Positions 1-10,810 of a stretch of DNA of 64,000 nucleotides are shown here, piece by piece. Source of the DNA: Clitoria ternatea (lineage: Eukaryota > Streptophyta > Magnoliopsida > Fabales > Fabaceae); the NCBI GenBank assembly GCA_037962975.1, contig CM075675.1:444001-508000 (forward strand), given 5' to 3'. The position numbers and the translations under genes are program-made. The first letter of the stretch is position 1; every line of letters starts with the position of its first letter. The notes beneath the pieces were generated by a model. The model was not told the DNA's origin and ran no database searches. It saw nothing but the letters and a program-made list of their open reading frames with translations.

Positions 1-106
1 ACCTCTTAACCAATGCTTAAACGGTTTTTTAATATATTCAATGTTTATTCATGATGCCCTTTTTAATAAACGTGTTATCGAATCCAGTATTTTTATCCTG
101 ATCTTA

Positions 107-238
107 GGGTCCGTTTGGATTCAAAAACTTGGTTGGTCAAACCTCCTAAGAATAGATCTTACTATTTTGAACGGTGTAAAAAATCAATATCAAACCTTTA
201 ATTTTTTTTATTTCTACAACTAGAAACCAAACAGACCT
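107..238. mobile_element. Short Tourist/Harbinger-like MITE (132 bp)
   Basis: The ends are imperfect inverted repeats: GGGTCCGTTTGG on the left, and AGGTCTGTTTGG when the right end is read on the other strand (10 of 12 match). The element is flanked by the direct trinucleotide TTA at 104-106 and 239-241. A TTA duplication with G-rich termini containing GTTTGG is typical of PIF/Harbinger-derived MITEs. It has no coding capacity. Family assignment is inferred from termini and target duplication only. Confidence 0.7.
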
Positions 239-241
239 TTA

Positions 242-2927
242 GTAGATATTATCAAAGGGAGAGTGTTTGGTTTTATATTGATACATTAAATGTGTTTAAT
301 TTTATATATAAATACTTAAATTTGGGCCTTATCCACACGCTAAAAACCCAATACTTGAATTTTACTCATACTATAGTACCACTGTTTATTCATTTCTGGA
401 TTTGCAAGAAATTGGTTATCCGTTTTTGGGTGGGTGATGTATATCCATTTCATAGTGCGGATGTGGTATTCATTAATAATTGAATATCACCAATGTGGTG
501 GGTGGGTCCCACTCTATGTAGGGTGAAGTGGTTGGCATGGCATGATTATTAATGTGCGCGCCAGAGAGGTTGTTAATATATGTGTAATTGTTGTTATTGT
601 TAATTTTGGAAAAAATTAAAGATACTTAAATCCCATGTAAAACCATTTATATGGATTCATGATTTTATCTATTATCTATTGTGAATGAGATATTAAAATT
701 AATTTATTATAAAATATTAGTAAAAGATTTTGTGGCTCAAAAAGTTAGAAAAGTAATGTAAAAAAATATTATTTATATTATATCATGCCCCCTTGAAAAA
801 AGTTTACTTAACATCTTAAATTTTATAGACATAGCTCTAGGTCAAATTGTACTTTGTAGTTTATGTTTATTGATTGAATCAAAACTTCGATTTTCATGTA
901 TTAATTCAATTATTATTTAACTTTTTCATGGGTTCCAATGTATTAATAACTATTTTTTCTTTATAATAAATAAAAAAAGATATTGTACTTTAATAAACGA
1001 ATGTAGATAATAAATTTTGAATATAATTTAGGTAAATTAATTATATTATTGGTTAGTTTTGTATCTTTCTCTAAACACTTAAATAAGAAATGAGTAGTAT
1101 ATCATTTAAGGTGAGTGATTTATCCGGTAAGGGGGCATGGTGGGGATTCGGTCCAACCAAACTCTAGTATCTCACGTGTTACGAGTGAAATAGTGTGCCA
1201 CCTGTGAAGACACTCTTATACTCAAGTTAGCAGTATTGCATAAATTAATATCAGAACTAAAGTGTTGCAGAACATACTTTAATGAAGAATAAATACATGA
1301 TATTTATAAATTTAAGTGGATAAATTGATTACATTATGCCAAGAACGTCCTAAGTGACATGTATCGGTATGTATCTAGTTAAAGGTGGATAAAACTGACA
1401 TAGTTATAGACATTATTGGTACCCTTTGCAAATATTTGACCAGTATGCCCTCAATGCTCTCAATGACTCTTATTAAGAGATTTTGAAATAGGAGACACAC
1501 GACTGAGTTATCTATGTCGCATGTTACTTATTGGAGTGAGCTCCAAACTGGCTAATGCAGTCATAATATCGGTAGGGTTTAGGCCGGTTAGAACTATACC
1601 AGGGAGGTTATTGAAACTCCAATATACCTATTTACACACTCTCTTATTTTTAATTTTTATTTAACTTTCCACTTTTATTTTTTTTATTATAACTCCAATA
1701 TACTTATTTGCATACTCATTTTTTATTTTCCCACTTCAAATTTTAATTGGTCCCATTTATATGGGAATAAACTCATGATTTACCACAAAAAAAACCACCA
1801 TCTTAATTGCTAAACCACATCTTCAAAGTTTTTCATTAAAATTGTGATATATTTGCTTTGTAATTAGGATTATTATAATATCAATTTAAATGAATTTTTT
1901 ATTTTTTAAAATTATCCTATTGAATATCGTTCAAATTATAAAAATCATATTGCTTTTTTCCGTAAAGATCATGTATATTTAAGGTAATAACAACATGTAT
2001 TAAATAATTTCATGTTATTGTGCACCATAAGATTCATACTAACGCGTAGTGTTTATTTGGTTAGCAATTGAGAAAATAGAGTTATTAAAATAAAAAAAAT
2101 TTAATGATTAATATTAATCATTCACAATATAGACAATTAAAATTTTGTTTAACTAACGGATCTAAAATATCTATTTTCCTAACCTCTGTATTGTTTAATG
2201 AACAGAGAAGCAAACACATTGTTAATATCTTTTAAGGATTACAAAATTATTTAAATAAATATCATGTTTTAATAAAAATTTTCTCATTCACATAATTAAT
2301 TATGCATTTGGTACAGCTTGTTTTAAGTTTATCTTCCATTTTCAAAAAGTAAGTTGGGTATTTGAAAGAAAATTGTCCTAAGAAGTAACTTTATTGTTTA
2401 TTTATAGGGAAAATATTAAAAAGTGACCTTTAATTTAATCAAGAGCTATTCAGACTGAATTTTAATTGTATCGTCGTTTTCTCGAGAAAAGAATTGACTA
2501 AGATTAAGAATGAAAATCAAAACGTATAATAAGTGATTTTAATTGTTACAAAAAAATTAGCAAAATTAGTCAATGGTTTTTTTATAAAGAATTGAGATAA
2601 AGATAAAGTTATGCAATACAGGTTGGAAGTTTCCGAACTCTATTGAAAAGGACATGTTATATTTTATAGGGTTTGCTGAATTGGATGGAAAATTAAATAG
2701 GTTTAGGTTTAGGTTAATCCAATTAAGTGACCCACCGGCTATGGTCACCGAATTTCCGGTTCAACTATACATCAATGTTTCTTTTTCTGGTAAACGCTGC
2801 AATTCATTTTAATGTCAATTTGCTCAGAGTTTCGGCCCAATGGAAAGGCCTCGTCAAGTTTTTTTTGTCACCAAAAAGTTTCCGCAGGCCCAAGAAAACC
2901 TAGACCCAAAAGATTCTTTTTCACATG
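242..2927. other. Gene-free AT-rich intergenic sequence
   Basis: I see no plausible gene here. Open frames are short, AT-rich and without recognisable motifs. About 1130-1630 is a degenerate dispersed repeat that shares blocks in the same order with about 11900-12200: a GAAGACACTCT-like block, a TAATGAAGAATAAATA-like block, and a GTGACATGT block. The stretch ends at the copia target site. Confidence 0.5.
1130..1630. repeat. Degenerate dispersed repeat, copy 1 (pair with about 11900-12200)
   Basis: Several short blocks occur in the same order in both places: AGACACTCT followed by an A/T-rich block ending in AGTTAG or TGTTAG, then a TTAATGAAGA(A/G)TAAATA block, then a T(A/C)CGTGACATGTG-like block. 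Identity is too broken to define ends. It looks like the remnant of an old transposon terminus. The class is not determined. Confidence 0.35.
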
Positions 2928-2932
2928 ATATC

Positions 2933-3123
2933 TGTTATGAAATAAACTAAAAATTATGAAGGAAGAAGAATTATGGAGGAAGAGAAATTTGAAGAGAGAA
3001 ATGAGAGAATAGAAAATGAAGTTGTATTGTATTAATGAGTGAAGGGGGTATTTATAGGAGGTGAGAGGGGGACATTTATAAATATCAAAACTTTAGGGGG
3101 GACATCCATAATTATTCATAATA
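2933..3123 (-). repeat. 3' LTR of the copia element
   Basis: This copy nearly matches 6813-7003, with three substitutions seen (near its start, and at two sites in the G-rich part). It is 3' in element orientation because a purine tract borders it at 3124-3132 on the minus strand. Confidence 0.92.
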
Positions 3124-3132
3124 CTCCCCCTT
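3124..3132 (-). other. Polypurine tract of the copia element
   Basis: On the minus strand the sequence just upstream of the 3' LTR reads AAGGGGGAG, the expected plus-strand primer site for an LTR retrotransposon. Position and purine content both fit. Confidence 0.75.
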
Positions 3133-3266
3133 GGATGTCCGTATTTAGAATGTGCCTCGTTAAAACCTTACTAGGAAAAACCCAGTGGGACAAAAACCTA
3201 GTGAAGGAAAAAGAGTACAACATTCTTTACAAAGTATATCCGTAAAAATAATTAAATTACAAATAT

Positions 3267-6200
3267 TTAATTCTCCCCCTCATCAGAACACTTATGTAAG
3301 CGTCGAAGACCAATCTTCTGTACTAGTTGCTCAAAGACTTTGGTTGGTAATGACTTTGTAAAGATATCTGCTAGATTCTCGCATGATCGGACTTGCTGGA
3401 CATTTATTTCACCATTCTTTATAAGATCATGAGTAAAGAAAAATTTTGGTGAAATATGTTTTGTCCTATCTCCTTTAATATAGCCCTCCTTTAACTGAGA
3501 AATACAAGCTGCATTATCTTCACATAAAATTGTTGGTGGTAGTTTTCCAGCATGCAAGCCACAAGTTTCTTGAATATGTTGAATCATAGATCTTAACCAA
3601 ACACATTCTCGACTTGCTTCATGTAATGCTAAGATTTCAGCATGATTAGATGATGTTGCTGTGATTGTTTGTTTTATGGATCTCCATGAAATTGTTGTAC
3701 CACCACATGTAAACAAATAACCTGTTTGTGATCGACCATTATGAGGATCAGACAAATACCCCGCATCTGCATAACCAATTAGGTTTGCCTTAGATACATA
3801 TGGAAAAAATAAACCCATGTCCATTGTACCTCTAAGGTAGCGGAATATGTGTTTAATCCCATTCCAATGCCTTTTTGTGGGTAAAGAACTATGTCTTGCT
3901 AACAAATTGACAGCAAATGATATATCAGGTCGTGTATGACTAGCAAGATACATTAGTGCACCAATTGCACTAAGATATGGTACTTCAGGACCAAGTAGTT
4001 CTTCATTTTTGTCTTGAGGTCGAAACGGATCTTTGCTCACTTCTAGTGACCTTACAACCATTGGACTGCTCAATGGGTGTGATTTGTCCATATAAAACCG
4101 CTTTAACACCTTTTCTGTATAAGTCTTTTGGTGCATCAGAATTCCTTCCTTTAAATATTCTAATTGTAATCCGAGACAAAACTTTGTTTTTCCCAAGTCT
4201 TTCATCTCGAATTCCTTTTTTAAGCAATTTACAGCCTTTGAGAGCTCTTCGGAAGTTCCGATGATGTTTAAATCATCTACATAAATAGCAATTATGACGA
4301 ACTCTTTTCCGAGTCTTTTCATAAAAACACATGGACAAATTGGGTCATTTTTGTACCCTTCTTTCAACAAATATTCACTGAGACAATTGTACCACATTCG
4401 TCCAGATTGCTTTAATCCATAAAGAGATTTATTCAATTTGATTGAATAATTTTCTCGAGGATTTATTTTATATGCTTCAGGCAAATGAAATCCTTCAGGG
4501 AGTTTCATATATATGTCATTTTCAAGTGAGCCATATAAATATGCTGCAACAACATCCATAAGGCGTAAGTCAAGCCTTTCACGAATTGCCAAACTTATCA
4601 AGTATCGAAAAGTAGTGGCATCCATCACTGGTGAATATGTTTCTTCGAAATCAATTCCAGGTCTTTGTGAGAATCCTTGTGCAACAAGTCTTGCTTTGTA
4701 TCGCACAATTTCACCATTTTCATTTCTTTTTCTCGTAAAGACCCATTTGTACCCAACTGGTTTTACACCTTTGGGTGTTTGGACTACAGGCCCAAAAACT
4801 TTACGTTTTGCAAGTGAGTTTAACTCTTCTTGCATTGCATCTTTCCACTTTGGCCAATCATTTCTTTGTGCACATTCTTTAACTGATTTTGGCTCATAAT
4901 CTTTATCATCATTTATGATATCAAGAGCTACTTTGAATGCAAAAATTTCATCAACATCGACTTCAGGTCGATTCCATTGTATACCATCCATGACATAATG
5001 TATCGAGATCTCTTTATTTGTATCAATTTCAGGTACCTTAGTTTCTTCTTGATTTGAAACTTTGATTATGTCAGGAGACTCTACTGGAGTCTTTATATCC
5101 TCGATTCGACCATCATCTTTATTTACTTTTCTTTTTCGAGGATTTTTATCTTTAGAACCAACAGGTCTGCCACGTTTTATTTTGGCTTCAGACTCATTTG
5201 CAAATTTAGATTGTCCTTCAGGGATATCAATCTTTATTGGAGTATTAACAGCTGGTATATGTGACTTAGTTACTCTTTTTGGATCAGCAAATGCATTAGG
5301 CAATTGGTTTGCTAAATTTTGCAAACTAATTATTTTCTGAACTTCTAGTTCAGATTGTTTTGTTTGAGGATCAAGATGTGATAAAGACCTCTCATTCCAG
5401 CTAATCCTTTTATCCAACTGTTTATGTTCTCCCCCTAATAGTGGGAAAATAGATTCATCAAAATGACAATCAGCAAAACGAGCTGTAAATAAATCACCTG
5501 TTAAAGGTTCAAGATATTTTATTATGGATGGACTTTCATATCCAACATATATTCCCAACCTTCTTTGAGGTCCCATCTTAGTGCGTTGCGGAGGAGAGAT
5601 AGGAACATATACCGCACTTCCAAAGATTCTTAGATGAGAAATATTTGGTTCTTTACCATGAACCAATTGTAAAGGGGAATATTCATGATTACTTGTAGGC
5701 CTGATGCGAATAAGTGCTGCCGCATGCAAGATTGCATGTCCCCAAGTTGAAATTGGGAGTTTTGATCTCATTAACAATGGTCTTGCTATCAATTTCAAAC
5801 GTTTAATCAATGATTCAGCAAGTCCATTTTGTGTATGAACATGTGCTACAGGATGTTCAACATCAATTCTAATGGACATACAATAATCATTAAATGATTG
5901 AGATGTAAATTCACCAGCGTTATCAAGGCGTATTTTCTTAATTGGATAATCAGGAAAATGAGCTCTTAAACGAATTAATTGAGCTAGTAATCTCGCAAAC
6001 GCCTGGTTGCGAGTTGATAATAAGCAAACATGTGACCATCTAGTTGATGCATCAATTAAAACCATAAAATATCTAAATGGTCCACATGAAGGGTGTATTG
6101 GTCCACAAATATCACCTTGTATACGCTCTAAAAATATAAGTGGTTCATTCCCAATTTTCATTGGTGATGGCCGAATGATTAATTTTCCTTGAGAACAAGC

Positions 6201-6773
6201 AGCACATGAGAAATTCTTAGTTTGCATAATTTGTCTGCTGGACAAATAATGACCATTTGAATTCTCAACTATTTTTCGCATCATAATTGATCCAGGATGG
6301 CCTAATCGTTCATGCCAGATAACAAAGTCATTCTTATTTGTAAACTTCTGGTTTACTATGGCATTTGTTTCAATTGTACTAATATATGTGTAGTACAAAC
6401 CGGAGGAAAATGAAGGCAATTTTTCCAATATACATTTCTTACCAGAAATTAACTTTGTAATGTATAGATATTCATCATTTCCTTCATTTGTGGTCTCAAT
6501 ATGATATCCATTTCTGCGGATATCCTTAAAACTCAATAAATTTCTTTGAGACTTCTTAGAATATAATGCACTTTCAATGTGCAATTTTGTTCCTCCAGGC
6601 AACAAAATACTGGCTCTGCCGGAGCCTTCAATTATATTTATACTACCAGATATTGTATTAACATTTGCTTCTTGTTTTACTATTTGGTAAAAATATTTCT
6701 CATTCTTGATAATGGTATGAGTTGTTGCACTGTCTGCGAGACATATATCTTCATCATTCACATGAGCATTCAT
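3267..6773 (-). CDS. Copia Pol polyprotein (protease, integrase, RT, RNase H), gag missing
   Basis: This 1168-aa frame encodes the replication and integration enzymes of a Ty1/copia element. Domains in order: a protease remnant with active-site D14-S-A-T-T-H near the N-terminus; an integrase zinc finger H154, H159, C190, C193; an integrase core D221, D284, E320 with the expected 35-residue D-E spacing; a reverse transcriptase with YVDD at 831-834; and an RNase H domain near the C-terminus with conserved D and E residues in its YADAGY and NHAEI segments. The order integrase before RT defines Ty1/copia. There is no stop or frameshift. What is odd is the start: an ATG about 40 nt after the LTR leads straight into protease, with no Gag or CCHC knuckle. 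Particles would have to be supplied in trans, so the element is probably non-autonomous. Confidence 0.93.
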   Translation of the reverse strand: MNAHVNDEDICLADSATTHTIIKNEKYFYQIVKQEANVNTISGSINIIEGSGRASILLPGGTKLHIESALYSKKSQRNLLSFKDIRRNGYHIETTNEGNDEYLYITKLISGKKCILEKLPSFSSGLYYTYISTIETNAIVNQKFTNKNDFVIWHERLGHPGSIMMRKIVENSNGHYLSSRQIMQTKNFSCAACSQGKLIIRPSPMKIGNEPLIFLERIQGDICGPIHPSCGPFRYFMVLIDASTRWSHVCLLSTRNQAFARLLAQLIRLRAHFPDYPIKKIRLDNAGEFTSQSFNDYCMSIRIDVEHPVAHVHTQNGLAESLIKRLKLIARPLLMRSKLPISTWGHAILHAAALIRIRPTSNHEYSPLQLVHGKEPNISHLRIFGSAVYVPISPPQRTKMGPQRRLGIYVGYESPSIIKYLEPLTGDLFTARFADCHFDESIFPLLGGEHKQLDKRISWNERSLSHLDPQTKQSELEVQKIISLQNLANQLPNAFADPKRVTKSHIPAVNTPIKIDIPEGQSKFANESEAKIKRGRPVGSKDKNPRKRKVNKDDGRIEDIKTPVESPDIIKVSNQEETKVPEIDTNKEISIHYVMDGIQWNRPEVDVDEIFAFKVALDIINDDKDYEPKSVKECAQRNDWPKWKDAMQEELNSLAKRKVFGPVVQTPKGVKPVGYKWVFTRKRNENGEIVRYKARLVAQGFSQRPGIDFEETYSPVMDATTFRYLISLAIRERLDLRLMDVVAAYLYGSLENDIYMKLPEGFHLPEAYKINPRENYSIKLNKSLYGLKQSGRMWYNCLSEYLLKEGYKNDPICPCVFMKRLGKEFVIIAIYVDDLNIIGTSEELSKAVNCLKKEFEMKDLGKTKFCLGLQLEYLKEGILMHQKTYTEKVLKRFYMDKSHPLSSPMVVRSLEVSKDPFRPQDKNEELLGPEVPYLSAIGALMYLASHTRPDISFAVNLLARHSSLPTKRHWNGIKHIFRYLRGTMDMGLFFPYVSKANLIGYADAGYLSDPHNGRSQTGYLFTCGGTTISWRSIKQTITATSSNHAEILALHEASRECVWLRSMIQHIQETCGLHAGKLPPTILCEDNAACISQLKEGYIKGDRTKHISPKFFFTHDLIKNGEINVQQVRSCENLADIFTKSLPTKVFEQLVQKIGLRRLHKCSDEGEN

Positions 6774-6787
6774 TCTTAGATCTCAGT

Positions 6788-6812
6788 TGGTCAGAACCTG
6801 GTGCTGATAACG
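6788..6812 (-). other. Primer-binding site, degenerate initiator-Met tRNA type
   Basis: Immediately inside the 5' LTR the minus strand reads CGTTATCAGCACCAGG followed by TTCTGACC. About 17 of 25 positions agree with the complement of the plant initiator-methionine tRNA 3' end, and the TATCAG and CCAGGTT blocks are intact. Position supports the call; the match is imperfect. Confidence 0.6.
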
Positions 6813-7003
6813 TGTTATGAAATAAACTAGAAATTATGAAGGAAGAAGAATTATGGAGGAAGAGAAATTTGAAGAGAGAAATGAGAGAATAGAAAATGAA
6901 GTTGTATTGTATTAATGAGTGAAAGGGGTATTTATAGGAGGTGAGAGGTGGACATTTATAAATATCAAAACTTTAGGGGGGACATCCATAATTATTCATA
7001 ATA
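6813..7003 (-). repeat. 5' LTR of the copia element
   Basis: 191 bp, matching 2933-3123 except for three substitutions. It borders the primer-binding site at 6812 and the target duplication ATATC at 7004-7008. Confidence 0.92.
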
Positions 7004-7008
7004 ATATC

Positions 7009-8149
7009 AAAATATTGAATGTGGAGAGAAATATTATATTTTTAATTTTAAAAATAAATATATTTTTTCATTTTATGCGCAGTTTTCTACGTTTTATTGA
7101 ACGGATGATTCAACTATCCAAATTTGAAATAACATATTCAGTATTAAAATGTTTATATATAAATATATTAAGTTGCATAATTGATAAATTTATGATGATG
7201 AGAAAATAATATACAATACTGTAATAAGTTATATGCATGGGACTTCAGTTGAGAGTGTGAAATAATTCGGTGCCTTATTTTCAAGTGTTACTACTTTAAA
7301 ATACTGTAATAAAAAGAAAATATTAATAAGGGCCTTAAAAAATAAAAGTGTAAAATTTTTATCTAAAAATATCATTAAAATTTTTAAGCAATCCTTATAT
7401 AACTTCTAACTAAAAAATCTCTGTTGTTACTTTCTTAAACAATACTTAGTTAACATAACCTATAATAAAAGTTAAATTTAAGGGTTTTGAATTTCAAATA
7501 TATAAGAAGGATATGATGGTTACAACTGCTTGACAAAATTTATTAATAAACTTAAGAGTTAATTATTTTTTCGTAATTTTTATGTCTTAAACTATTTGAT
7601 TTATTGATAAATGATCTTATTTTTATTTAATTGTTTATATTTTAAGACATAATATTATTGTTCTTCCAATAATATTTTTATTGATATTTAAGGTGAATTA
7701 ACTTGAAAGGATAATAAAAAATAAAAAATAATTAATTTACAAAAATTAACAACGTTTATATTTTTTAATATCTCTATTTCTTTTATAGGAAATGAGAATG
7801 ATTAGCGCTAAACAAGAATCTGATGTTGCATGTGCGTCGCGTGTTGGATTTCCTCTTATTGTGATTTCGCCGACATTATCTTACGTTTTGTTTCGTGGGA
7901 GGGAAATGATAAGGTGAGAACAAATTTTAAATTTTGAATTGAATAAAAAACTCTTCAATTCCATGCAGTAATAGTTAAAGGAAATAGTAACCACATCAAG
8001 ATAATATTTTATTTAAAAACATCATTAAAATTTTATTACACTGATTTTTAAATAATTCTTTCATTATATTTAAAAGAAAATTTTCATATTTATTTTTTAA
8101 AACAATATTTTTAAAACATTAATTAAAAAGACTCATAGTTAAATAGGGA
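7009..8149. other. Gene-free AT-rich sequence right of the copia element
   Basis: Long A/T runs and short meaningless frames; no splice-bounded coding segment and no RNA gene recognised. The first bases continue the pre-insertion sequence interrupted at 2932. Confidence 0.45.
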
Positions 8150-8399
8150 TACACCTTAAAATGACAAACTAGGGTTTTTGAAACAATTGTAGGCATGTTT
8201 AGTGTGGCATCCTCTTTGATAGTTCCCGTAATTTACCTCGGGATCAAACAAAAGAGGATAAACTTTTTGTGTTCCTTGACCCCAAAAGCAAGCTATGGAG
8301 ATCCCAAGGCAGTGCCAGGCATAATAACATAAAACATACACGAGAGGCTCAAAAATAACGTACATTAGATGAAACAGTTAAGAAAAACCAAATTAGGAA

Positions 8400-8805
8400 A
8401 TCTCACTCAAGCGAGAACCAAACATGACACTCTCGCTCAATCCAGACCTCGCTCGCTTAAGCAAGAAGTAAAATAAAGAATAGGTACGATCTCTTGCTTA
8501 AGCGGGGTTCCATTCGCTCGAGCGAGAATTTGGTAGTAACCAACAGAGGCATTCTCGTTTAAACGGGGTCACATCCGCTCATGCAAGACACAAACACTTC
8601 CTTGCTCAAGCAAAGACGCTTGAGCGAGAAACACACATTGACTGATCCCACCAGACTCGCTTGGGCGAGATGTGGTTCGCTCAAGCGGGAATCTCACAGA
8701 ATTTCACTAGTATAGTCTCGGTCGAGCGAGACATATCTCGCCCAGGTGAGAAACTCACAGAACCAACATCTAAGGTGCAGTAGGGGCTCGCTTGAGCGAG
8801 AATGG
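8400..8805. repeat. Cluster of about 14 degenerate TCTCGCTTGAGCGAGA palindromes
   Basis: Variants of one self-complementary motif recur every 15-50 bp in both half-forms, for example CTCAAGCGAGA, TTGCTTAAGC, TCGCTCGAGCGAG, TCTCGTTTAAACG, CTCGCTTGGGCGAGA, TTCGCTCAAGCG, TCTCGCCCAGGTGAGA and CTCGCTTGAGCGAG. Many substitutions keep the two arms paired (GGGC with GCCC-like arms). The spacers are unrelated to one another, so this is not a simple tandem repeat. Confidence 0.8.
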
Positions 8806-9330
8806 CAAAATAGTGAAGTTTAGAAGCACTTAGCTTATTCGTCTCCGATTGATGCCAAATTTTGATGGCAACATGTTTCCATCATTTCAGAGCTATTGAC
8901 GAAGTCCGTTCGCCAAAATTCGATCATGTGAGCAAGTTATGCAACACGATGTAGTTTGGACATTTTAGGCTCAACCAAAGGTAGGAAAGTGGCTAAATGC
9001 ATTGCCAACTATGCAAGGGGCATGCACACACACACATACTTAGTAAACCTATTCTAACATGTAGATACCGCTTAGGGAGTCCAAATCCCTCAAATGCTCA
9101 ATGTGATGTATTAGGATCATTTCAAATGTCTTATAGATGCAAAACCTCAAACTCACTACTACCTAAATACATTATAACCATAAAAGCCAAAACTTACAAG
9201 ATCAATTCCATCTCTTATCCTCATGAATCTATCCACAACCACATTGTGTAATAACCTGCCAATATCACTCACATTGCTGGAATATAAATGGCTCTGTGCC
9301 AATCTCAACAAAAGGACAAGTCACACATGT

Positions 9331-9335
9331 ACACA

Positions 9336-9408
<73 letters not shown>
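9331..9408. repeat. Compound (AC)n(AT)n microsatellite
   Basis: About 39 bp of alternating AC with one AT interruption pass directly into about 39 bp of alternating AT. The histidine/threonine and tyrosine/isoleucine frames across it are translation artefacts of the repeat. Confidence 0.97.
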
Positions 9409-9410
<2 letters not shown>

Positions 9411-9954
9411 TCCGCCACACTCCACATGAATCACCCATCCTAGTGACATTTCATCCACCAATCCATATAACTCAAGTCATAGAATTGGTAACGCATGCTA
9501 GCATCATAGGTTAATCATCATCAACAAAATCATAGAATCGCATCAAGGTCATCCAAAACAAAAAAGCTATTCTATATACATTATATATACATGTAAGTAA
9601 CTATGGTTCCATTATGGCTTGCGATACAATATCCATACCGAATCAGTTAACATACCCATCTCCTTGCGTGCTTACTGAAAGACCACGGGTTAAGAGGGTG
9701 AGTACCATTTGAATAATAAATAGGAAACTATAATCCAATAGTTCACACATACATAAACCAATTATAGGAACAACTAGATCATTACTTAGGTATTAAAGAG
9801 CTATACAGTTTTCCATTCATTCATTCATTAATCATACACATATTTATAGATGCAATATGATATGTCAGGACTTCTAAAACCTTATCTTTCAATTATGCAT
9901 GAAATCATGAAATGAGAATTCGGCTTATCAATATAGAGCAAGTGTCAAGATAAT

Positions 9955-10125
9955 CCACTTAGTGAATCAAAGCACTATAATCGAGGGGCATCTGGGTAAC
10001 CACACAGTGAACCAAAACACTATAAGCGGTAGTAACCGAGGACTACCAGTGAATCATAGCACTATAATCGATAGCCTTAAAAGCAACATGCTACAAATTT
10101 CATAGTGAACCATAGCACTATAATG
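9955..10125. repeat. Four-copy degenerate repeat with core GTGAACCAAAGCACTATAA
   Basis: The core occurs at about 9961, 10006, 10051 and 10103 with small changes (GTGAATCAAAGC, GTGAACCAAAAC, GTGAATCATAGC, GTGAACCATAGC, each followed by ACTATAA). Three copies are followed by a CG-containing trinucleotide. Spacing is 45-52 bp. It lies within the retroelement-like debris. Confidence 0.75.
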
Positions 10126-10810
10126 TGACAGCCTCCTCAACAAACCAAAGTGTTGGAAATGCATATGATGTCATGAACCATATTTATGATGGAAATACGA
10201 ACCAAAGCGCACAAGAGTACAATTTCAATATGATTCATAACCACAATGTCATTATCAAAAATCCAGCAAAAGAACTGTACATAATTATCCATAACATCAC
10301 ATGGCATGTTCATAATAAAAAGATAACCCATTCATCATGCGATCAAGGTACATCAACAATTGGCAATAAAGCATATATACATATAAACTCAATTGCACTT
10401 GGCATCTCACCTTCACAACAATGAACATACTCGTAAAGCATTTTACTCACACAAACGGAATTCGGGACCACACAAGGCATAACCAAGGATCTAACTTCCA
10501 CCTATTACTCAAATAGTAAACCCCTCGTATGTATAAAACGTACCTGAAAGCGTTTCAATTCCAATTTACACTTCCAAGCGGTGACCGATTCAAATAGAAA
10601 TTTCCGTATGGCGCAACGTACTCTGATCACACTCCAATCACACGTCCACAAGTTGTTCAACAATAATTACGAAAATTTTTAGCAATTGCACAAGGTTGGA
10701 GAAGGCTACCAAGTTGAACTTCTTGAAGGCCATAGAACCCATCACCTTACACTCACCCAAAACAAAAATCAAGGCTCTAAGGCTTCCAATCATCAATGAA
10801 GCTTGACTTA

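Larger units (their letters stand above)
2933..7003 (-). mobile_element. Ty1/copia LTR retrotransposon lacking gag, minus strand
   Basis: Two 191-bp LTRs (2933-3123 and 6813-7003) differ at three positions by eye and enclose one long minus-strand pol frame. The 5-bp sequence ATATC flanks the element at 2928-2932 and 7004-7008 as a perfect target duplication. On the coding strand the LTR ends are TATTATGAA and TTCATAACA, so the first dinucleotide is TA instead of the usual TG in both copies. Only about 40 bp separate the 5' LTR from the start of the protease-encoding frame, so gag is missing. The low LTR divergence points to a recent insertion. Confidence 0.93.
8150..10810. mobile_element. Old, non-coding LTR-retroelement-like debris
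   Basis: No coding domain is visible. The region has the texture of a decayed LTR or untranslated retroelement region: clustered palindromes (8400-8805), a microsatellite (9331-9408) and a short tandem motif (9955-10125), in sequence less AT-rich than its surroundings. I could not pair two LTRs or find a primer site. The call is an inference from composition and repeat structure. Confidence 0.35.

Noticed and set aside
3977..6192. Plus-strand frames across the copia pol region
   Set aside because: They are antisense shadows of the minus-strand polyprotein, without start context or motifs.
8400..8805. CRISPR-like array of regularly repeated palindromes
   Set aside because: Repeats are degenerate, spacers vary from under 10 to about 50 bp, and the host is a plant. 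The structure is not an array of identical repeats with equal spacers.
9223..9514. Open frames of His/Thr and Tyr/Ile repeats
   Set aside because: They are translations of the AC/AT microsatellite, open in more than one frame, with no start context or flanking coding sequence.
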